The notes beneath the pieces were generated by a model. It searched no databases, was not told the origin of the DNA, and saw only the letters and a program-made list of their open reading frames with translations. From assembly GCF_905404315.1 (NCBI RefSeq), contig NC_066265.1:24514501-24578500 (forward strand): 64,000 bases of DNA. Reading direction: 5' to 3'. The translations under genes were made by a program, and so were the position numbers. This document shows positions 27,701-42,700 of the stretch, piece after piece. The stretch's first letter is position 1, and each line of letters opens with the position of its first letter. This stretch comes from Leptidea sinapis (taxonomy: Eukaryota; Arthropoda; Insecta; Lepidoptera; Pieridae).

Positions 27701-30700
27701 CCAAAAATTAGAGTGTATAATGATATGATACATATAGTAATATCGTAAAATTGTAGTGTCTGTATATTTTTTCTTTCGTAAAAACAATTTATAAAAATTG
27801 AATGTTGTTAAACCAATGCCAAAAGGATTGATTTTAGTCTTTGTCCATTTCGCAATTGTCTGTGCCTTTGTGCATTCTAATCTCATAAGACTATAGCGAT
27901 TAGAATGCGATTTTCACTAATGTATTGTGGTAATATATTGTTTGTTTGTTCACAATATGCGCTAGCGAATGGCGGCCGCTTAAATGTAAATCTAACTTAA
28001 ATAAAAAATATCCTACAAAAATTAAGAGAAGAATCAACCCTGTCTCCCAAAGGGCCGGCAGAGGTAATGGCCATATACATTAGGTGACCGCTATGAATGC
28101 TTGTTCGCCCTCCTCTTCTATAAAAAAAAATAATTCTATAGATTCTTCCACACGCCCAAAATGATGAGAAAAGTCAACATATGCGTCCATTTCAAGATCG
28201 TCACCTTTTTAATGTAACTTCAGGCAGATTAAAAAACATTAACTTAAAACCGAAACCATTGTTTTAATATTCTATAATTTGATTGAGAGTTCCAGTTGAA
28301 TTTTTAATGAAACACAGCAAAAGCTTGCACGTCAATAGGTTGGCTTAATTGAACAGGCTTTTGGGGTTTAATTTCTAAATTCAATCGACAATTTTAAATC
28401 AAGGAGTTAGAGAGGAGTTCTTAAAGTTGTTTAACTTAAAAGTTCTTTGATCAATACTATTCTTTACCAGTGGGAGGCTCCTTTGCACAGGTTGCCAGCT
28501 AGATTATGGGCACCACAACGGCGCTATTTCTGCCGTGAAGCAGTAATGTGTAAACATTATTCTGAAGGGCGCCGTAGCTAGCGAAATTACTGGGAAATGA
28601 GACTTAACATCTTACGTCTCAAGGTGACGAGCGCAATTGTAGTGCCGCTTCGAATTTTTGGGGTTTTTCAAGAACCCTGAGCGGCACTGCATTGATTACA
28701 ATGCCCATTAGTGCAAGGCGTATCTATTACCATCAGCTGAACGTTCTGGTTGTGTCGTCGCTTATTTTCATAAAAAAAAATTCTACTTACTCACGTCTTT
28801 TTTCATAACTTAATCACAGTATTCGCTAAAATTGTGTAAAATCAAAATCATTGTTTATACTAGGTTAAAGTTTTTGTGGTAACAGGAATATTTTTAATAT
28901 TTGTCTAATTCTTTGGGAGACAGACGTGGTTGTATTTATCAATGTATGTAAAATTTGTACTTGAATAGAACAAGGTGTTTAAAAATTCTTAATATCAAGC
29001 CAGATAACTGGAAATCAATTAATATTTAATTGGTTGCATATTCTCCTCCACGGGACAAGCAATTAATATGTATATGTAATTTCGGATATAAATTATTTGT
29101 CTTTGATGTCGGGATCTAGCTGACTTATAATAAGGCCGGTTTTATTAAGTAATATTAAGTTAAAAAGTTATCATCAAAATAAATAAAGTGTGTTGTATTT
29201 TGAATCCATGCTAAAATTATTATTATTTTATAGAACCTACATCTGTTACTCTTCTGATAAAACTTAACATTTTGTCCCAAAATGAAGTACTGTAGCACTG
29301 TGTCACAGGCAAAAGTCTCGTACGTAAATAAAAAAAAAATAAAAATAGCTCTTTAATTTTCTTATTACCACTAATATTGTTTAAGACCGTAAAGTATATA
29401 AGACGGCTCAACCTTTAAGCTTAAGTAGATGGAACATTTTAATTTAACATTACAATTGCGATCTTGTTTTCTTTTCCTTTGCCGCTTATCCGAGTATATA
29501 TTTAGTGCCTTTTCTTGTTTCAAAGTTAATTATATAAAAACTCCAATTTGCGGTAAGCCTTTTATACGTTCCATTTTAACGTTTCGTAATGGTGCGAGCG
29601 GGCCTAAAGAAAATATGAGCTTTAAAGAGCATTTAACTATGTATGAGAAGAAACCCTGTTACTTTTCATTTGCGCGAACGTTCTCACTAGAACGTTTTCC
29701 ATATTTTATGACCTCAGGTAATTGTTGGAAAAAGAAATTTTATAGTCGTTTACAGGAATCTCAGCGGGAAATTTAATCGGTTGGGTATTTTGAGTTACTT
29801 GTTAATAATTCACTGTTTTAATTAAGGTTTGTTACAATTTTCTTAGAAAATTATAATTAATTAATTTATTTGTTAGAGTTGTTTAAATGCAATTTTAAAT
29901 ATGTTTGCAATCATTCAGAGTATCAAGGAAACAAATTATTAAAAATCTCTTTCAAGTAATTCGTTTATTTTATATTCTAAATTCAATAAAACAAACAAAC
30001 GAAATTGTAAACATAAACTTGTGCCAAATAACACCTCTAATTGATTATCCGGCGGCTTAATACTATAAGTTAATATCCTTAAATTGAGAGATTTACGATT
30101 ATCACCAGCTATTAATATAAATACAATATCTTGCTTTACTTAGATGATGGAAGTGTGTTATGGGAGCGTTAAACCATCTCATACATATCCCGTACAAAAT
30201 TTACCCAAATATTCACACATAAAACAGCTCAAATGATGCAAAGTTTAGTCAACAGACAGTTGAGTTCCGTAAATAACTATAAACGTTTATTCAAGTTTGA
30301 GATGACGGTGAAATTGCATGAAAGTTGTTTGCGCGATTTTCTCGAGAGTAAGGGCGAAAACACATTATATGTGCCGAGTGTTAGTTTACATTTTATTCTT
30401 TCGACATGAATATATTATATAATATGAAAACAGCTTAAGGGCCTTTGTTTTTGACTTAATGGAAGATTAAGTATAAATATTATAATACAATACTTTTATG
30501 TAACGTATTGTACAAACTATTTCGTTACTTGAATATATAACACATCTTAAGGACGGTTCGCGTACTCCAACAAATCTTAGAGCGCTTTGATACGCATATC
30601 GTATGTCATAGAAGGCAAATAGTCTCACACATATTCAGTTTATTTGTCAAATTCCTCCTCATTTTCCTTAAGTGTTTATCTTGATCTTAAAGTTGAAGTT

Positions 30701-33700
30701 GAGTCACGTTACCTTAGTAAACAAAACCAATTGGCTCGTATAGGTGATACGGTTGGTGAATAGTTGTGAATAAACTATGTGGGATTGGGTGAAACGTCCC
30801 GTGGGTAGCATATACAGATATCCGACGTAATCTTGCTTTGCACTGATCTTCTAATTTATTATCCATAAATATTAAAGTAGAGTTTTTTGTATTGGAAATT
30901 TATACAAATTTCAAAAAGAAATGTTATTACATTTCTAGTTTAATTTCTTTTATTGCTGCTTGGTATTTGAAGTTGAATGGATTTGGCAAAACAGACTGTA
31001 CAACTTACTGACTTAATTAAAGGTATACCGCTAGTTACAGAAAGCATAATTAAAGTTGATGATTCGTTAAATATAATACCGTCACTTTCTTTTTCATTTT
31101 GACAGACAAAGATAGCATGTGATATAATGAAACATTAACTTTAAGGATTCTTTATTTTATCTACCAAAACATTACGATTGGGATAATTCATAAACATCAT
31201 ATATATATTTCTGTCATGAATTCAACACAATATTTTGTCCATCATTTGCTGTTCAATCTTTGCGTGTACGTAACAGATTAAATTGTTATTTAATTTGTTG
31301 ATCACAATAATAAAATTACTTGTTTGTTTCAGATACGTTCCAAGCTTTAATTCAATATCCAGACACTGGATCAGCGCAAATGGCGAAAACGGTGAGTGCT
31401 GCGAAACTCTGTTTTTATTAACTGTTTGTAAAGTAAAGCTATAAAACAAAGTTCCTATTGCCCCACGTTTCATTCAACTTAATGACTAGTTCTTTAACTA
31501 TCTCGAAATGAAGTGGCTCACTCTTCGATGCGCTGCGAAATCAACGGATTAATTGTTTTCATTCATACCGCTATTAGAACCGTTATCAACTGCTTTCGTT
31601 CTAATCATTTCTTGGAAGTTTAGACGGTCTCGTTCGTAAGAATAACTTTGTGCAATATGTGCTGTGGATAATATGAAGAGAGTTTGTTTTATTTTTATTA
31701 GGATTTTAGCGAGATGAGCTTTTGAAACTTACTCAGCTTTTCAAATTACTTTCCATATTCGCTTACAATTTCTGTGTCACCTAATATTTAATTTCTCTGG
31801 CGCCTTTTAAAACACATTAATCTCTATTATCTCGTGATATAGCTATTCTGGCTATTGTGCACTAAATAGTCATATAGTATCCCAAACTTTTTCTTAAATG
31901 TACTAAGCTGTAGCCTTAATGATAGATACCGCATACTTTTCTTCAAGAATCTGGCTATCATATTATCCAAAAAGAATTTAGTTAATTATTCATAGTTAAC
32001 TAAGAAATCCGGAGATTATCGGATACAAAAAACAAACGCTTCGGTTTTATTAATATTAACCGTTAAATGCTAACTACAAGAGCTTACCCTTACAGTAAAG
32101 GGCATGTGATACAAAGGGTTGACAAAAATGTACCGACAAGACTTCACCTGTGAACGAACAACTTAAACCAACATTTTTCAATACTTATTGTCAAGATATG
32201 CAGGCAAGCGGACGAGGCAGAGAATAGCCGAGTCGTTCCAAATGACGACAATAGCCGGCACACCGCATCGGCTGGAACGGGACGTCATTTTTCTCGACCA
32301 AACTTTCCTCATTCGCTATTCATTTGTGTTAGAAGTTGGTCTTACACTGCCTAGTGCAACGACTGTTTTAACTCTATTTCTGATGCAGCGTTCAGGGCAA
32401 ATTAAATTTCGTTTTGCGACTTCCGCGAAGTTGTTTCGCTGTGTAATAATAGCTGAGCATTTTTAAGTTGATTGTGAAAAAGTTGTTGATACTTTTGTTT
32501 AAATACTTTTAATCTTAGAATGAGTTTATTCGATAAAAATATATTACGAACAAGATTGCGTAGCAAGCCACATTGATACACCATACACAGGTTGTATGAA
32601 TCGAATTTCAACTAGTGTAATTAATAGGTTACCGTTTTAATCTTGTTTTAAATATCAGTTCATAACATCACAATATGTCTTAAAGATATCGATCACACTG
32701 AAACCTTTCATTTAAAATTCTTTTTTTTGGGTTTTATTCGATCCGACTTTTTTTATGACAATAAGGGACGACACGAGCAGGAAGTTCAGCTGATGGTAAT
32801 TAATGCGCCCTGCCCATTACAATGCAGTGCTGCTCAGGATTCTTGAAATACCCAAAAATTCTGAGCAGCACTACAACTGCGCTTGTCACCTTGAGACATA
32901 GAATGTTAAGTCTCATTTGTCCAGTAATTTCACTAGCTACGGCGCCCTTCGAACCTAGACACAGTAATATTTACACAATGCTACACGGCAGAAATAGGCG
33001 CCGTTGTGGTACCCATAATCTAGCCGGCATCCTAAGCAAAGGAGCCTCCCACTGGTATACCCTAGATATATACCAACATACTCTATAGCTTTAATTCATT
33101 TTACTGTTTATGGTTCACAGGTCAATATCCAAAATAGTACCGACTTCAAATTAAATTCTGACCATCAAGTCTAAAAGCATCGATAGTTCCCTGTAATAAT
33201 AGTATAACCGTATTCAATTTACTAATGACTTTCAGCGTAATAACGTACATATAAACTGACCTAATTAGACACCATTACGACCAATATCAATAAAACGCTA
33301 TTTGTATAAAGCGGAAAGTGTGTTCGAGAGATTGTTTGTATATTTTAATTGGTAAGTATTAAGTTGGTTGGAAAATTAAATCTCCCGAGCGGGGAAGCCT
33401 TCCGGTTAAAATTGAAATATCAGTAGTCGAGTGGAAATGAAAACTTAGTAACGCTAAATTCCATCCAAGTGAAGTTCAGCTTAGTATACAACTGAGATTG
33501 AGGGGTAATTTTAATCTTCGGCTTAGTTGGAGCGCTGTTGTACAAGTGGCCTGTTTGATTCTCTACGTGGTTTTCAAATGGTTGAACATTTCAGTAGCTT
33601 GTTGGGTGCTGTAAATGTATTTGCGAATTTCGGTAATGAACATCCATTTGCAATTGGAAATACTTGCCGTGTATCCATGGTTAGGTATGTTCTGTGTGTG

Positions 33701-36700
33701 GTATTCTCTGGCTGTATTGTTGTAGATTATTTCTTTAGCTTCACTGAATAGAGCATTATAAAATTTCTCAGTTCATTAATAATTTTGTTTTTATTCAAAT
33801 TCAGAAAAATCTTTATTTTAAGTTATTCAGTGCAAGTCAGAATGGAGTACAACAGTTACAATAATATTCAAATGATTATAACAATATTCATTAACAATTT
33901 AGAAACATTAACTCCCAACTATATTTATCATTGAAATACTCTTTCACATTATGCCTTCGATGTTAATTTATTTTTTACGATACAGTTAAATTTTTAATAG
34001 GTAATATTTTAATATCATTTGGGAGTTTGTTATAAAATATAACACAATCCACTTTAAAAGATTTAGCAATTTTGCGGAGCGTAGTAATTGATGGAATTGC
34101 GAGTTTATGTTTGTTTGTAGTATTGACACTATGTACATCACTATTCTTTTTAATTTTGGCTAATATGTTTATGAGCGTATAGGAGGTTCTCGAATATGAA
34201 CTGGCAGTGTACTGTCATAATATTAATTTCACTAAACTTTTCTCTCAATGAAATTTAATCAATTATATCTCTATTCTTACATCTTGTTTCATTTCGTTGG
34301 TCATGATCACTCACGCAAGTGGACATACGTGTCGTTGAAGTGTTTCCCCCTTTTTTATTTATTAGCTGTGTTATTGAGGGATTCTTTTCAAAATTTCATG
34401 TCTTTTAATTTCTTAAATTTTAACGCAGAACCCTTATTCATTTTCTTATCCAAGCTCGTGGATGTCTCGCTCGAGAGCTTCGAATATTGGCCAGCATACA
34501 CAAAAACATAAACAGACGAAGGAATACAAAAAACTGCATTCTGATATAATTACCCAGATTCATATGCAATAAATAAATTACACAGCACTATCAATTTTAT
34601 CTATCTGTTCCAATAAATTGCCTGTTTTTTTCCCAGAACGATCGGAATAATACTTATACCACAAGATGCAGCGTCTTTCGGAGAAGGATTTAGTATATTA
34701 TATGTTTGTAATTACTTATCTGGAACCCATATTTTTCGACTTAGAAATACCTATATATTCGCATTACAAATAATTCATGCCATGACAGTTCATACAATGA
34801 GCGGACGCGGGGTACATAATTTATATTTATATGACGACCTATATAGCCGAGTGATTAGCGACCGTACCTACTAAGCTAAAGGTCCCGGGTTCGAATTCCG
34901 GTAGGTGCAAGCATTTATATGATGAATATGGATGTTTGTTTCCGAGGCATGGATGTTTATATGTATTTATGTATGTTTAAGTATGTATATTGTATTAAAT
35001 ATATCGTTGTTTTGCAACCCATAACACAGGCTATGCCTAATTTATATACACACTATATGGAAAACAACGCTGATGTAGTAATAATAATAATAATAAATTC
35101 TTTATTGCCATACAAATCATTACAAATATAAAATAAACAATAAGAAATACGCGATGAAACAAAAGGCAAAAGGAAAAGGCTCAGCTTCACCTGACATGGA
35201 ATCATGGATTTATGTAGTAGTGGTAGATGACTAACGGTCGTTCCCAATATTCAGTCTATCTATTATTTGAGATAAAAATCGTCTTATCGACGGTAACTCA
35301 CCTTATACGTCTGTCAATGGGACGACGTATAGCTTACCAGCAATAGAAGTTTGTATGGAAATTTCAATTTACGCGTCCCAATAGAAGGCGATAAGATTGA
35401 CTTATCGGGTATATTGGGACAGCTTCAGATTATTGACTGCAAATTACTGACAGTAGAACGTAGTAATTTATCTCTATCTGTACATAGTATATTGGGAACG
35501 GCTGTAAGAAATACAACTGAGGGGTGGATATATAGTTCCATTTACAAGAATGAAGTTGATGATATAGCTCGGACATCCCCTGCCCTATTCAACACTTATT
35601 AAATACTGGTCTTAGAGTACATTCTCTATGACCATAAATAAAAACGTTATCAGAACATAAATTGGGCACAGAAGCTCCCGGTAATATCCATTGATAGTGC
35701 GGTTTGTAATATAAAGGTATTAGCAGTGGTATTAGAGGGGCTGGCACGGTAATAAGTCTGGCACTCGTTAACAGACATCGTAACATCTCGCTCGACGTAC
35801 ATAACGAGCGTACAATGTCGGTACACTGTTATTTTATTACGTTCTTTATCTTTAAATCTGAAACTTTGATGCTGTTTCGTTTGTGAACGCAACTTTATTA
35901 TTGTATTCGTTGGATCTTTGAGTATGTATTCAGTGTATATGCTGAATATTAATGTATTGTTTACCGTGTCTTCTTATTTTAATGCTTCCATAAAGGTGCG
36001 TAAAAGGTGCGCTCGGTGATATAACGAGATACTTAATTAAGGCTAATAATTAATGCCTTTTATAAGGTCGAACTGTATGTGTAGGTTGTAATATGACGAA
36101 TTTAATAACATTAATAGTCTACGAAGTAATTGTGTTTAAGGCAAACCACTCTACACTGTCGCTCGTTCTTAGAGTATAATTAACAATTTGAAACGTTACA
36201 GCGCAAACTTGTGGTAGGTTACAGTAAAATGCATAATTGAAAAATATTCCTTTATCAGCTTTCAAGAAAAATGGATGAATAACTATAAAGTACACAACAT
36301 AAAAAGCTTCTTTTTTTGAACCGAAATAGTATGACGATATATATATATTAATATCACTTTTCAGTAGATCTATCTGGCATTGTAAGAAGAAACGACAAAC
36401 GGTAATTGATGATAATGACAGTTTGATGGTATGATGTTGATTCCCTTAAGTCATGGGAGGTCGTTCATGTGGGTTACGATTTCTGTAGATCCTAGCGCCC
36501 TCTTACCTTTGAAACACATTTCGAACCGGCAGGCAGTTAATGAAAACCGAAGCGTACGAAAGGTGCATCACTAATAGGACATCTATTTCTTGCGGGGTGA
36601 ATCCGAAGGTTTCTGTGGGTCCATCAGCACAAAAATAAAAGAATTCCACAGTCGCCTTTCAGATTTGATAAGTGAACAAAGTTGAAAGAAAAACTTGCAT

Positions 36701-39700
36701 AATTTGTCTCGAAGCCGATGAAACACCTCTTCATCTTCTCTGCGATTGCGGCCCACTAATTTATAAGCGTAACACCATCCTTGGCGACCACACCCTGTCC
36801 CAGGGTTGTTTGTAACACTCGCGTTAAAAACAGTTATAGTTCAATTCTGAACGCGGTGCTACTAGGACTCATTAGGACTAAACAAATAGCCACTCTCTTC
36901 AAATAAATAAAAAATAAATAAATCAAAGATAGGGGTAACGTCATCAGCTTAATAGGCACCTTATATGCGGTCTGTGAAATGATGTCTGCTTTTAATTATA
37001 AATTGAGTAGGTGGAGTCGGACGGCAAAATTTGCTTTATTAACCCGTCTTGAGGTTAACACTTAGAGCACTAGAGCTTCGAAGACAGTATAGATTTGTGG
37101 GAAGGACCAGCGACCCAATTAATAGGATTGGCGACTTCAAATACAGTATTGATTAATTTTACAGCTAACAATAAATAACAGATAATGTGTAAGATATAAT
37201 AGCAGCTGTTAGGTTTTTTTTTTTTTATTTTTAGAGATATTTATTTTCTCATTAAAAACAACAAAAGAACGTCGCTTACATGAGAATATAATAAGATGTA
37301 ATAATTTGTTCTACGTTCTTTACATACCTTAGTTCATACATATCTAGGTACTTACAAAAATTTTATATTTTTTTACTTACACACGTCAACGACAGTGATT
37401 ACAAACCGTTTCAAACATGTTTTTAATAAAATCTTTGAAATAATATAATCTGCTAACTTACATTAAAATTTTTGTAACGACTCAATCTTTTTAAGAGATA
37501 ATAAATTAATAAATAAAAACTCTTTATGGGTTTTAACACATTCTCCTTAACAAATAGTGGCAAGAACCTTCTTTTAAGCGTATAAAAAATGCTAGTGCCA
37601 GGTGGCTCCGCTCTTTCTTAGCCTTAAAATAATATAATAGAGAACATAATTAGAGAACTTTATGAAATAATAGGATTATTATAAAACGTGTGTATGTGTT
37701 AATCTGTGAGATGAAGGAAGACTGTTAAAAATTTGTGCGCTCTCGTAAATAAACATACGCTTGCAATAATTTGCTATCGTCTTAGGCAGTATCAAGTAGG
37801 TATTAGTAAAGAGATAATAGAGAGAAATTAATATTAACAAAATAATATAACGAACATCTGCAAGAAGTTCATCATACGAGTGACACGTCTAAGATGCGAA
37901 TAATAAATGAAATGGGCGCTCGTAGATTTTTCTAAAATGAAATTGAAACATCTCTCAAGGTAAGTGGCAACAGCAGTAAGTACAAAGTGAAGTGAAGCCG
38001 GATAGTGCTCCAACCACAAAGGGCAGAGTCGGATGTTGAACGCTGAAATCCCCTGATCCCAGACTGTATGATCCTTGACATAAATCTCTAACCTCGCCAT
38101 CAAATCTTTCTGAGGGCGGCTTAGGCGTGCAGACACGATCGTAAGCTCTTAATGTGCTCAATTCTTGTTGCTACATGTAGTATCGGATTCTGTAAGCTAG
38201 GTCCCGCTCGTAAATACACCTGTTTCAACTCGAAATCCTATTTACAAAAGTTACGCGCGGATCTTACGCGAGACTTGTTTATTTTTGAAGGTTTCGCGGT
38301 AATGGAGTGATGCTGTGAAAGCAAAAATATTTTAGCTATTTACAACAACATTACATAAGCCTTACTAGTCATAACTTTTCTAGAACAAAAACATACGTAT
38401 AAGGTTGCATAGTTTAATCTTTATCTTCATAGCTTAATGTATGTTATTTATGATTTTCAAAATAATATGAACTACCTTTTGATATTTTTTACGATCTAAA
38501 TTAACAGTGTTCACTAGAAAAAAAACTAATAAATTTAACAATTATCTAACTACCTCGATAAAAAATTAATGATACTATATAAATCATATAAAATCATAGA
38601 TTTAAGCTTTTAGAGAAAAATACACGGCTTGATGATGGAATGAAATTTTCTCATATTAAATTTTTCATAGAAACTGAATGTACATTTTTATTCGCAAACA
38701 AAAACTTTAAAAATCTTATAAAATAAAAATATTTTTCATCAATGTGATTTTATATAATAATATGCTTTTGGCGGTTATGTAGTCTCCTATATTTATCATT
38801 ATATCTAATATCATCTGTCATATGTCAACCGTTTTGGAGTAAACTATTGAACACTGACAGTGACTTTTTCGGTTTGACAGCGAAACACTTATTGGGTCTA
38901 TTTTTCGCCTTTGGCTGTATCGTATCGTTGTTTTGAATAAGTCTTCTAATGGCCCTCTTAGGCCTTTGCGTATATTTGAATATTTCTATCATTCCGTGTA
39001 TGTATGTATTTTCTTTTTACACGCTTTTTATTAGGTTCAACTGTATGTTTGTAACCGACTCAATTGGGCGCGATTTTGAACCCACTTAAAACGGCCAGAT
39101 TTCGTTCAAACTCCGCTGAATTATCGAGGACCGATGACAATACATAAATTTGATAAAAAATTTCCATTTATTAAATTTGCAAAATAAGATTTTTGTAAAT
39201 TTATATAATTTTTTCATTTATCATCGATAAGGCAGGAATTGATGTTCATTTTAAATTTCAACCATTATCTTTTCAACCAAAGCGTGTTTTTTAGTATTTT
39301 TAACTACTTTTATTATTTGGAAGAGAATTCCAATATAGAAACAACTGTATTAATACACAAGTCAGTATAGTTAATGTCCCAGTAACGTAATCAAAGCCGC
39401 ACTCCATCAATAAGGTATGATTGATAGCTGTGTGATTCACTGAAACACTGACGTCCGCGCCCACTCTTTACCTCACATCCATATTGTCGACTGTGTATTA
39501 TTGTGACATAAATGAAATATCAATTTTACCGACTTTAAAAGTAGACAGTTGTTTGTTCTCTGGGATTAGATTTATTTACACTTATCCCATAAAAAGTAAA
39601 TAATTGTTTCTACAAATTGGAGCTATGAATCAATTTATTGAATGGATAGTTTTCATTTTATAGCTAGTTAAGTTCAAAGACTTATCGCATTGCTATGAAA

Positions 39701-42700
39701 ATACAATTTGATGTCTTAAATTGTAATTAGATAAATTAAAAAGTCAAACTGTGAAACAAATGGCGTTTAAAAATCTGTATGATAGTAGTTACCAGTGGGA
39801 GGCACCTTTGCACAGGATGCCGGCTAGATTATGGCTACCACAACGGCGCCTATTTCTGCCGTGAAGCTGTAATGTATAAGCATTACTGTGTTTCGTTCTG
39901 AAGGGCGCCGTAGCTAGTGGAATTACTGGGCAAATGAGACTTAACATCTTATGTCTCAAGGAGACGAGCGCAGTTGTAGTGCCGCTCAGAATTTTTGGGT
40001 TTTTCAAGAATCCTGAGTGGCACTGCATTGTAATGAGCAGGACGAATCAATTACCATCAGCTGAACGTCCTGCCCGTCTCGCTCCTTATTATCATAAAAA
40101 AAGTATTATTTTGTTTTTACTTTAAATGCAATTAAAAATGGATATATTAAAGATAATTGGATTCCCAGCGAAAAGTCCTATGATATTCCAAAAAAAAATT
40201 ACCTGCCCTGAATATTTGATATTATTGACATGAAAAATCTCGATGTATTTTGTACCCTATTAGTATTCCTCTCAAATTTTCTAGCATTCAGCTATGTTTT
40301 GAAAAGAAATACTATAAACCTTTGCCTTTTGCCAGCGTTTGGTTCCCCATTCGCTTAATATGTGAATTATCATTACCTCAAATGACCGTCGTTACATTTA
40401 GCGGATCAATACATCGTAATAGAAAGCTTTGTGTACTCGGTTGACAAGTTCCAGTTTACAATGTAAAATTACACTTTGCACCACCGCCTCATCCATTCGG
40501 TCGCTGCGTCATAGCTGTCAATTATTCAAATAAACTATGCCTATAAAACAGCATATAATATGTTTCTTGGGTGCTAACACTTTATATTTTATTAGGTTAT
40601 TTATTAGGTACCTACTTGGTAAAAATCTAAATACTAATTTCAAGTTCAGACTCGTCGCGGAATTTAAAAAACCAAATCAGTCTAAATAAATATCAAATTT
40701 TAGGTCAATGTATTTTATTCGCCCTGTCCTTCTCCAGGGCATAAAAAGAATAGGGAAGTCCCAAACCCAAGGGTGTCGTAAGAGGTGATTTAGGGCATTT
40801 ACCAGTAGCCAGGCTTCTTATCAAAGGATGCCTCAATTATGGGTACAACGGTGCCTTTTCTGCCGCAAAGCAGTAATGTGTAAGCATTGTTGTGTTTCGA
40901 TCTGAAGGGCGCCGAAGCTAGTGAAATTACTAGAAAATGAGACTTAACATCTTTTGTCTCAAGGTAATGCTGGGCGTATCAATTACCATCAGCTGAACGT
41001 CCTGCTCGTCTCCTCCCATGTTATCATAAAAAAATTCTCAGACTTACATAGAATAATTAAATTTTCTCTCAATCTCTCAGCCATTTTCAATCCATCTTTT
41101 GGTATAGGCGTCATAGTCAGAATGGGCCATTTCATCCAGTTGATTCAGTCATCCTTCCATTGCATCCGTGGTCTGCTTCTGGTTCTCTTTTCGTCGTAAG
41201 GCCTCCAAACCAGGAATGTTCCCCAACTCATTTGTTTGTCTTGCGGCTTCTAAGCATAATAATACCTACGATTTTCCTTTAAGTTTGCTCTCAGTAACTT
41301 GAATTTCTTAATGCCCAGGATACTCCTCGGTTCAGATGTTACATTAATTAAATTAAACCGTAATATGATAAACAAGGTCCTCCTAATAACATAATGCTTA
41401 AAGCCCACATCTCGGATACCCATTAAATAATATTAAATTAAAGTAAGGGAGAACATAGAATAGAATTTTCTATAGGTCCAATAATTACCCCACGTTAAAC
41501 AAATATGTGGGTCCTGATGCATATCTATAAGAATCCTACAGTGATACCTATTTATTTATAGGTAGATTAAGTTAATGACACTCGTTATATATAAATACAA
41601 CGTTTATTGTGTTTCGAAGCGTCTAATGATCACGGCATCAATTTACTTGTAGTGTGCAATCAGGGTAATATTACGCCTGAAGAGTCTTACATTTCATTCG
41701 ATGAAATGGGACACCGTACAAATTTGTACACTGCAATATACACAGGTACATTATTGATGAAATACTGAAGTTTGTAATTGAGTTTCATTCTCTTTTCAAG
41801 CACCGAAATATGTGGTCCCTTTGTGATGAAAAGCATAAAAAACATATTATTTTTTATGAAATAGGAGTATCATCAAACACCAAAGTAATCCATTAAGAGT
41901 TGCTTCCATTGACGGTGATACCTATGTGATATTGACTAGGAAAAGCTGTCGTTGCGGATAAGTTTCGTTCCAGAGTTTTATTGTGCGTAAAAAAAATCTC
42001 AAAAAAAATAGTATTTCAAGGTGAATATCATTGTTGACATTTAAATTAAAAGATGTTTAGTTTATTTTCCAGTCAGGAAATTTAGAAATGAACAAGCTCA
42101 TGAACAATAACATGAAAAGAACAGAATCAAAGGAAACAATGTTTTTTGGTTGTTGTATTTTTTGGGGTCATTAATTTTTTTTTCTGTTCTCTTTATATTA
42201 GTGTATTTGTTGTTGAACTATGGATGTATGTCTGAAATAAATCATTATTGTAAATATTATTATTTTTATATTTGATATTTTTTTAGCCTTTGGCTGGTTT
42301 GTCTGCCTTTACGGGTCAAAAACCAATTAAATGCATCGTGTGATGTGTTAAATTTATGTGTTGTGTGGAATCTCGTATTTGTCAATTTGCAAGAACTTTC
42401 TTGCGATCGGCATCTATTTAAGATGGTGGCTTTTTTATTATTATTTATTTGGAGTTTCGTTTGAGTATTTTGAACTCTCCCGGGTCGAGTAATAATCGCA
42501 TTTATCTAGTTTTTTATATTCGTCATTGTGAAGCGTTTATAATTCGAAAACCTTAACAATTTTCACAATGTAAAAAAAATAACAACTAAAATGTGTCTCT
42601 AGCAAACTTTGTATGTTACAATAACCCAATTCTACAGTAATTCCATTTAAATTTTCCTGAGCGGAACCCCGAAGCTGTATTCAATTTATAGTTACAACGT

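Larger units (their letters stand above)
18935..31332 (+). other. heph: heph intron, 12.4 kb
   Basis: GTAAGT to TTTCAG. Recognised repeats are RTE pieces near 20.2, 24.5 and 27.5 kb, a LINE end at 22.3 kb, SINEs at 23.1 and 28.5 kb, and a Helitron at 26.0 kb. The stretches 18.95-20.0, 20.3-22.2, 23.4-24.4 and 28.8-31.3 kb are AT-rich with nothing recognisable. Open frames of 136 aa (23966-24376) and 115 aa (29429-29776) look like chance. Confidence 0.85.

Noticed and set aside
29429..29776. 115-codon open frame on the + strand
   Set aside because: No recognisable domain and no second copy. Likely chance.
34833..34910. Possible tRNA gene with GGTTCGAATTCC
   Set aside because: The same head and long tail recur at 10130-10342, so it is a SINE head.
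37834..38161. Overlapping open frames of 100 and 68 codons on the - strand
   Set aside because: Two frames open over the same GC-richer patch, neither with a recognisable motif. Possibly an old retroelement piece, but I cannot support it.
39789..40028. Recurrent short frames starting MQCHSGFLKNPKILSGTT
   Set aside because: Similar frames occur in many SINE copies (for example 7389, 13263, 32822, 46124). They come from the shared repeat sequence and are not proteins under selection.
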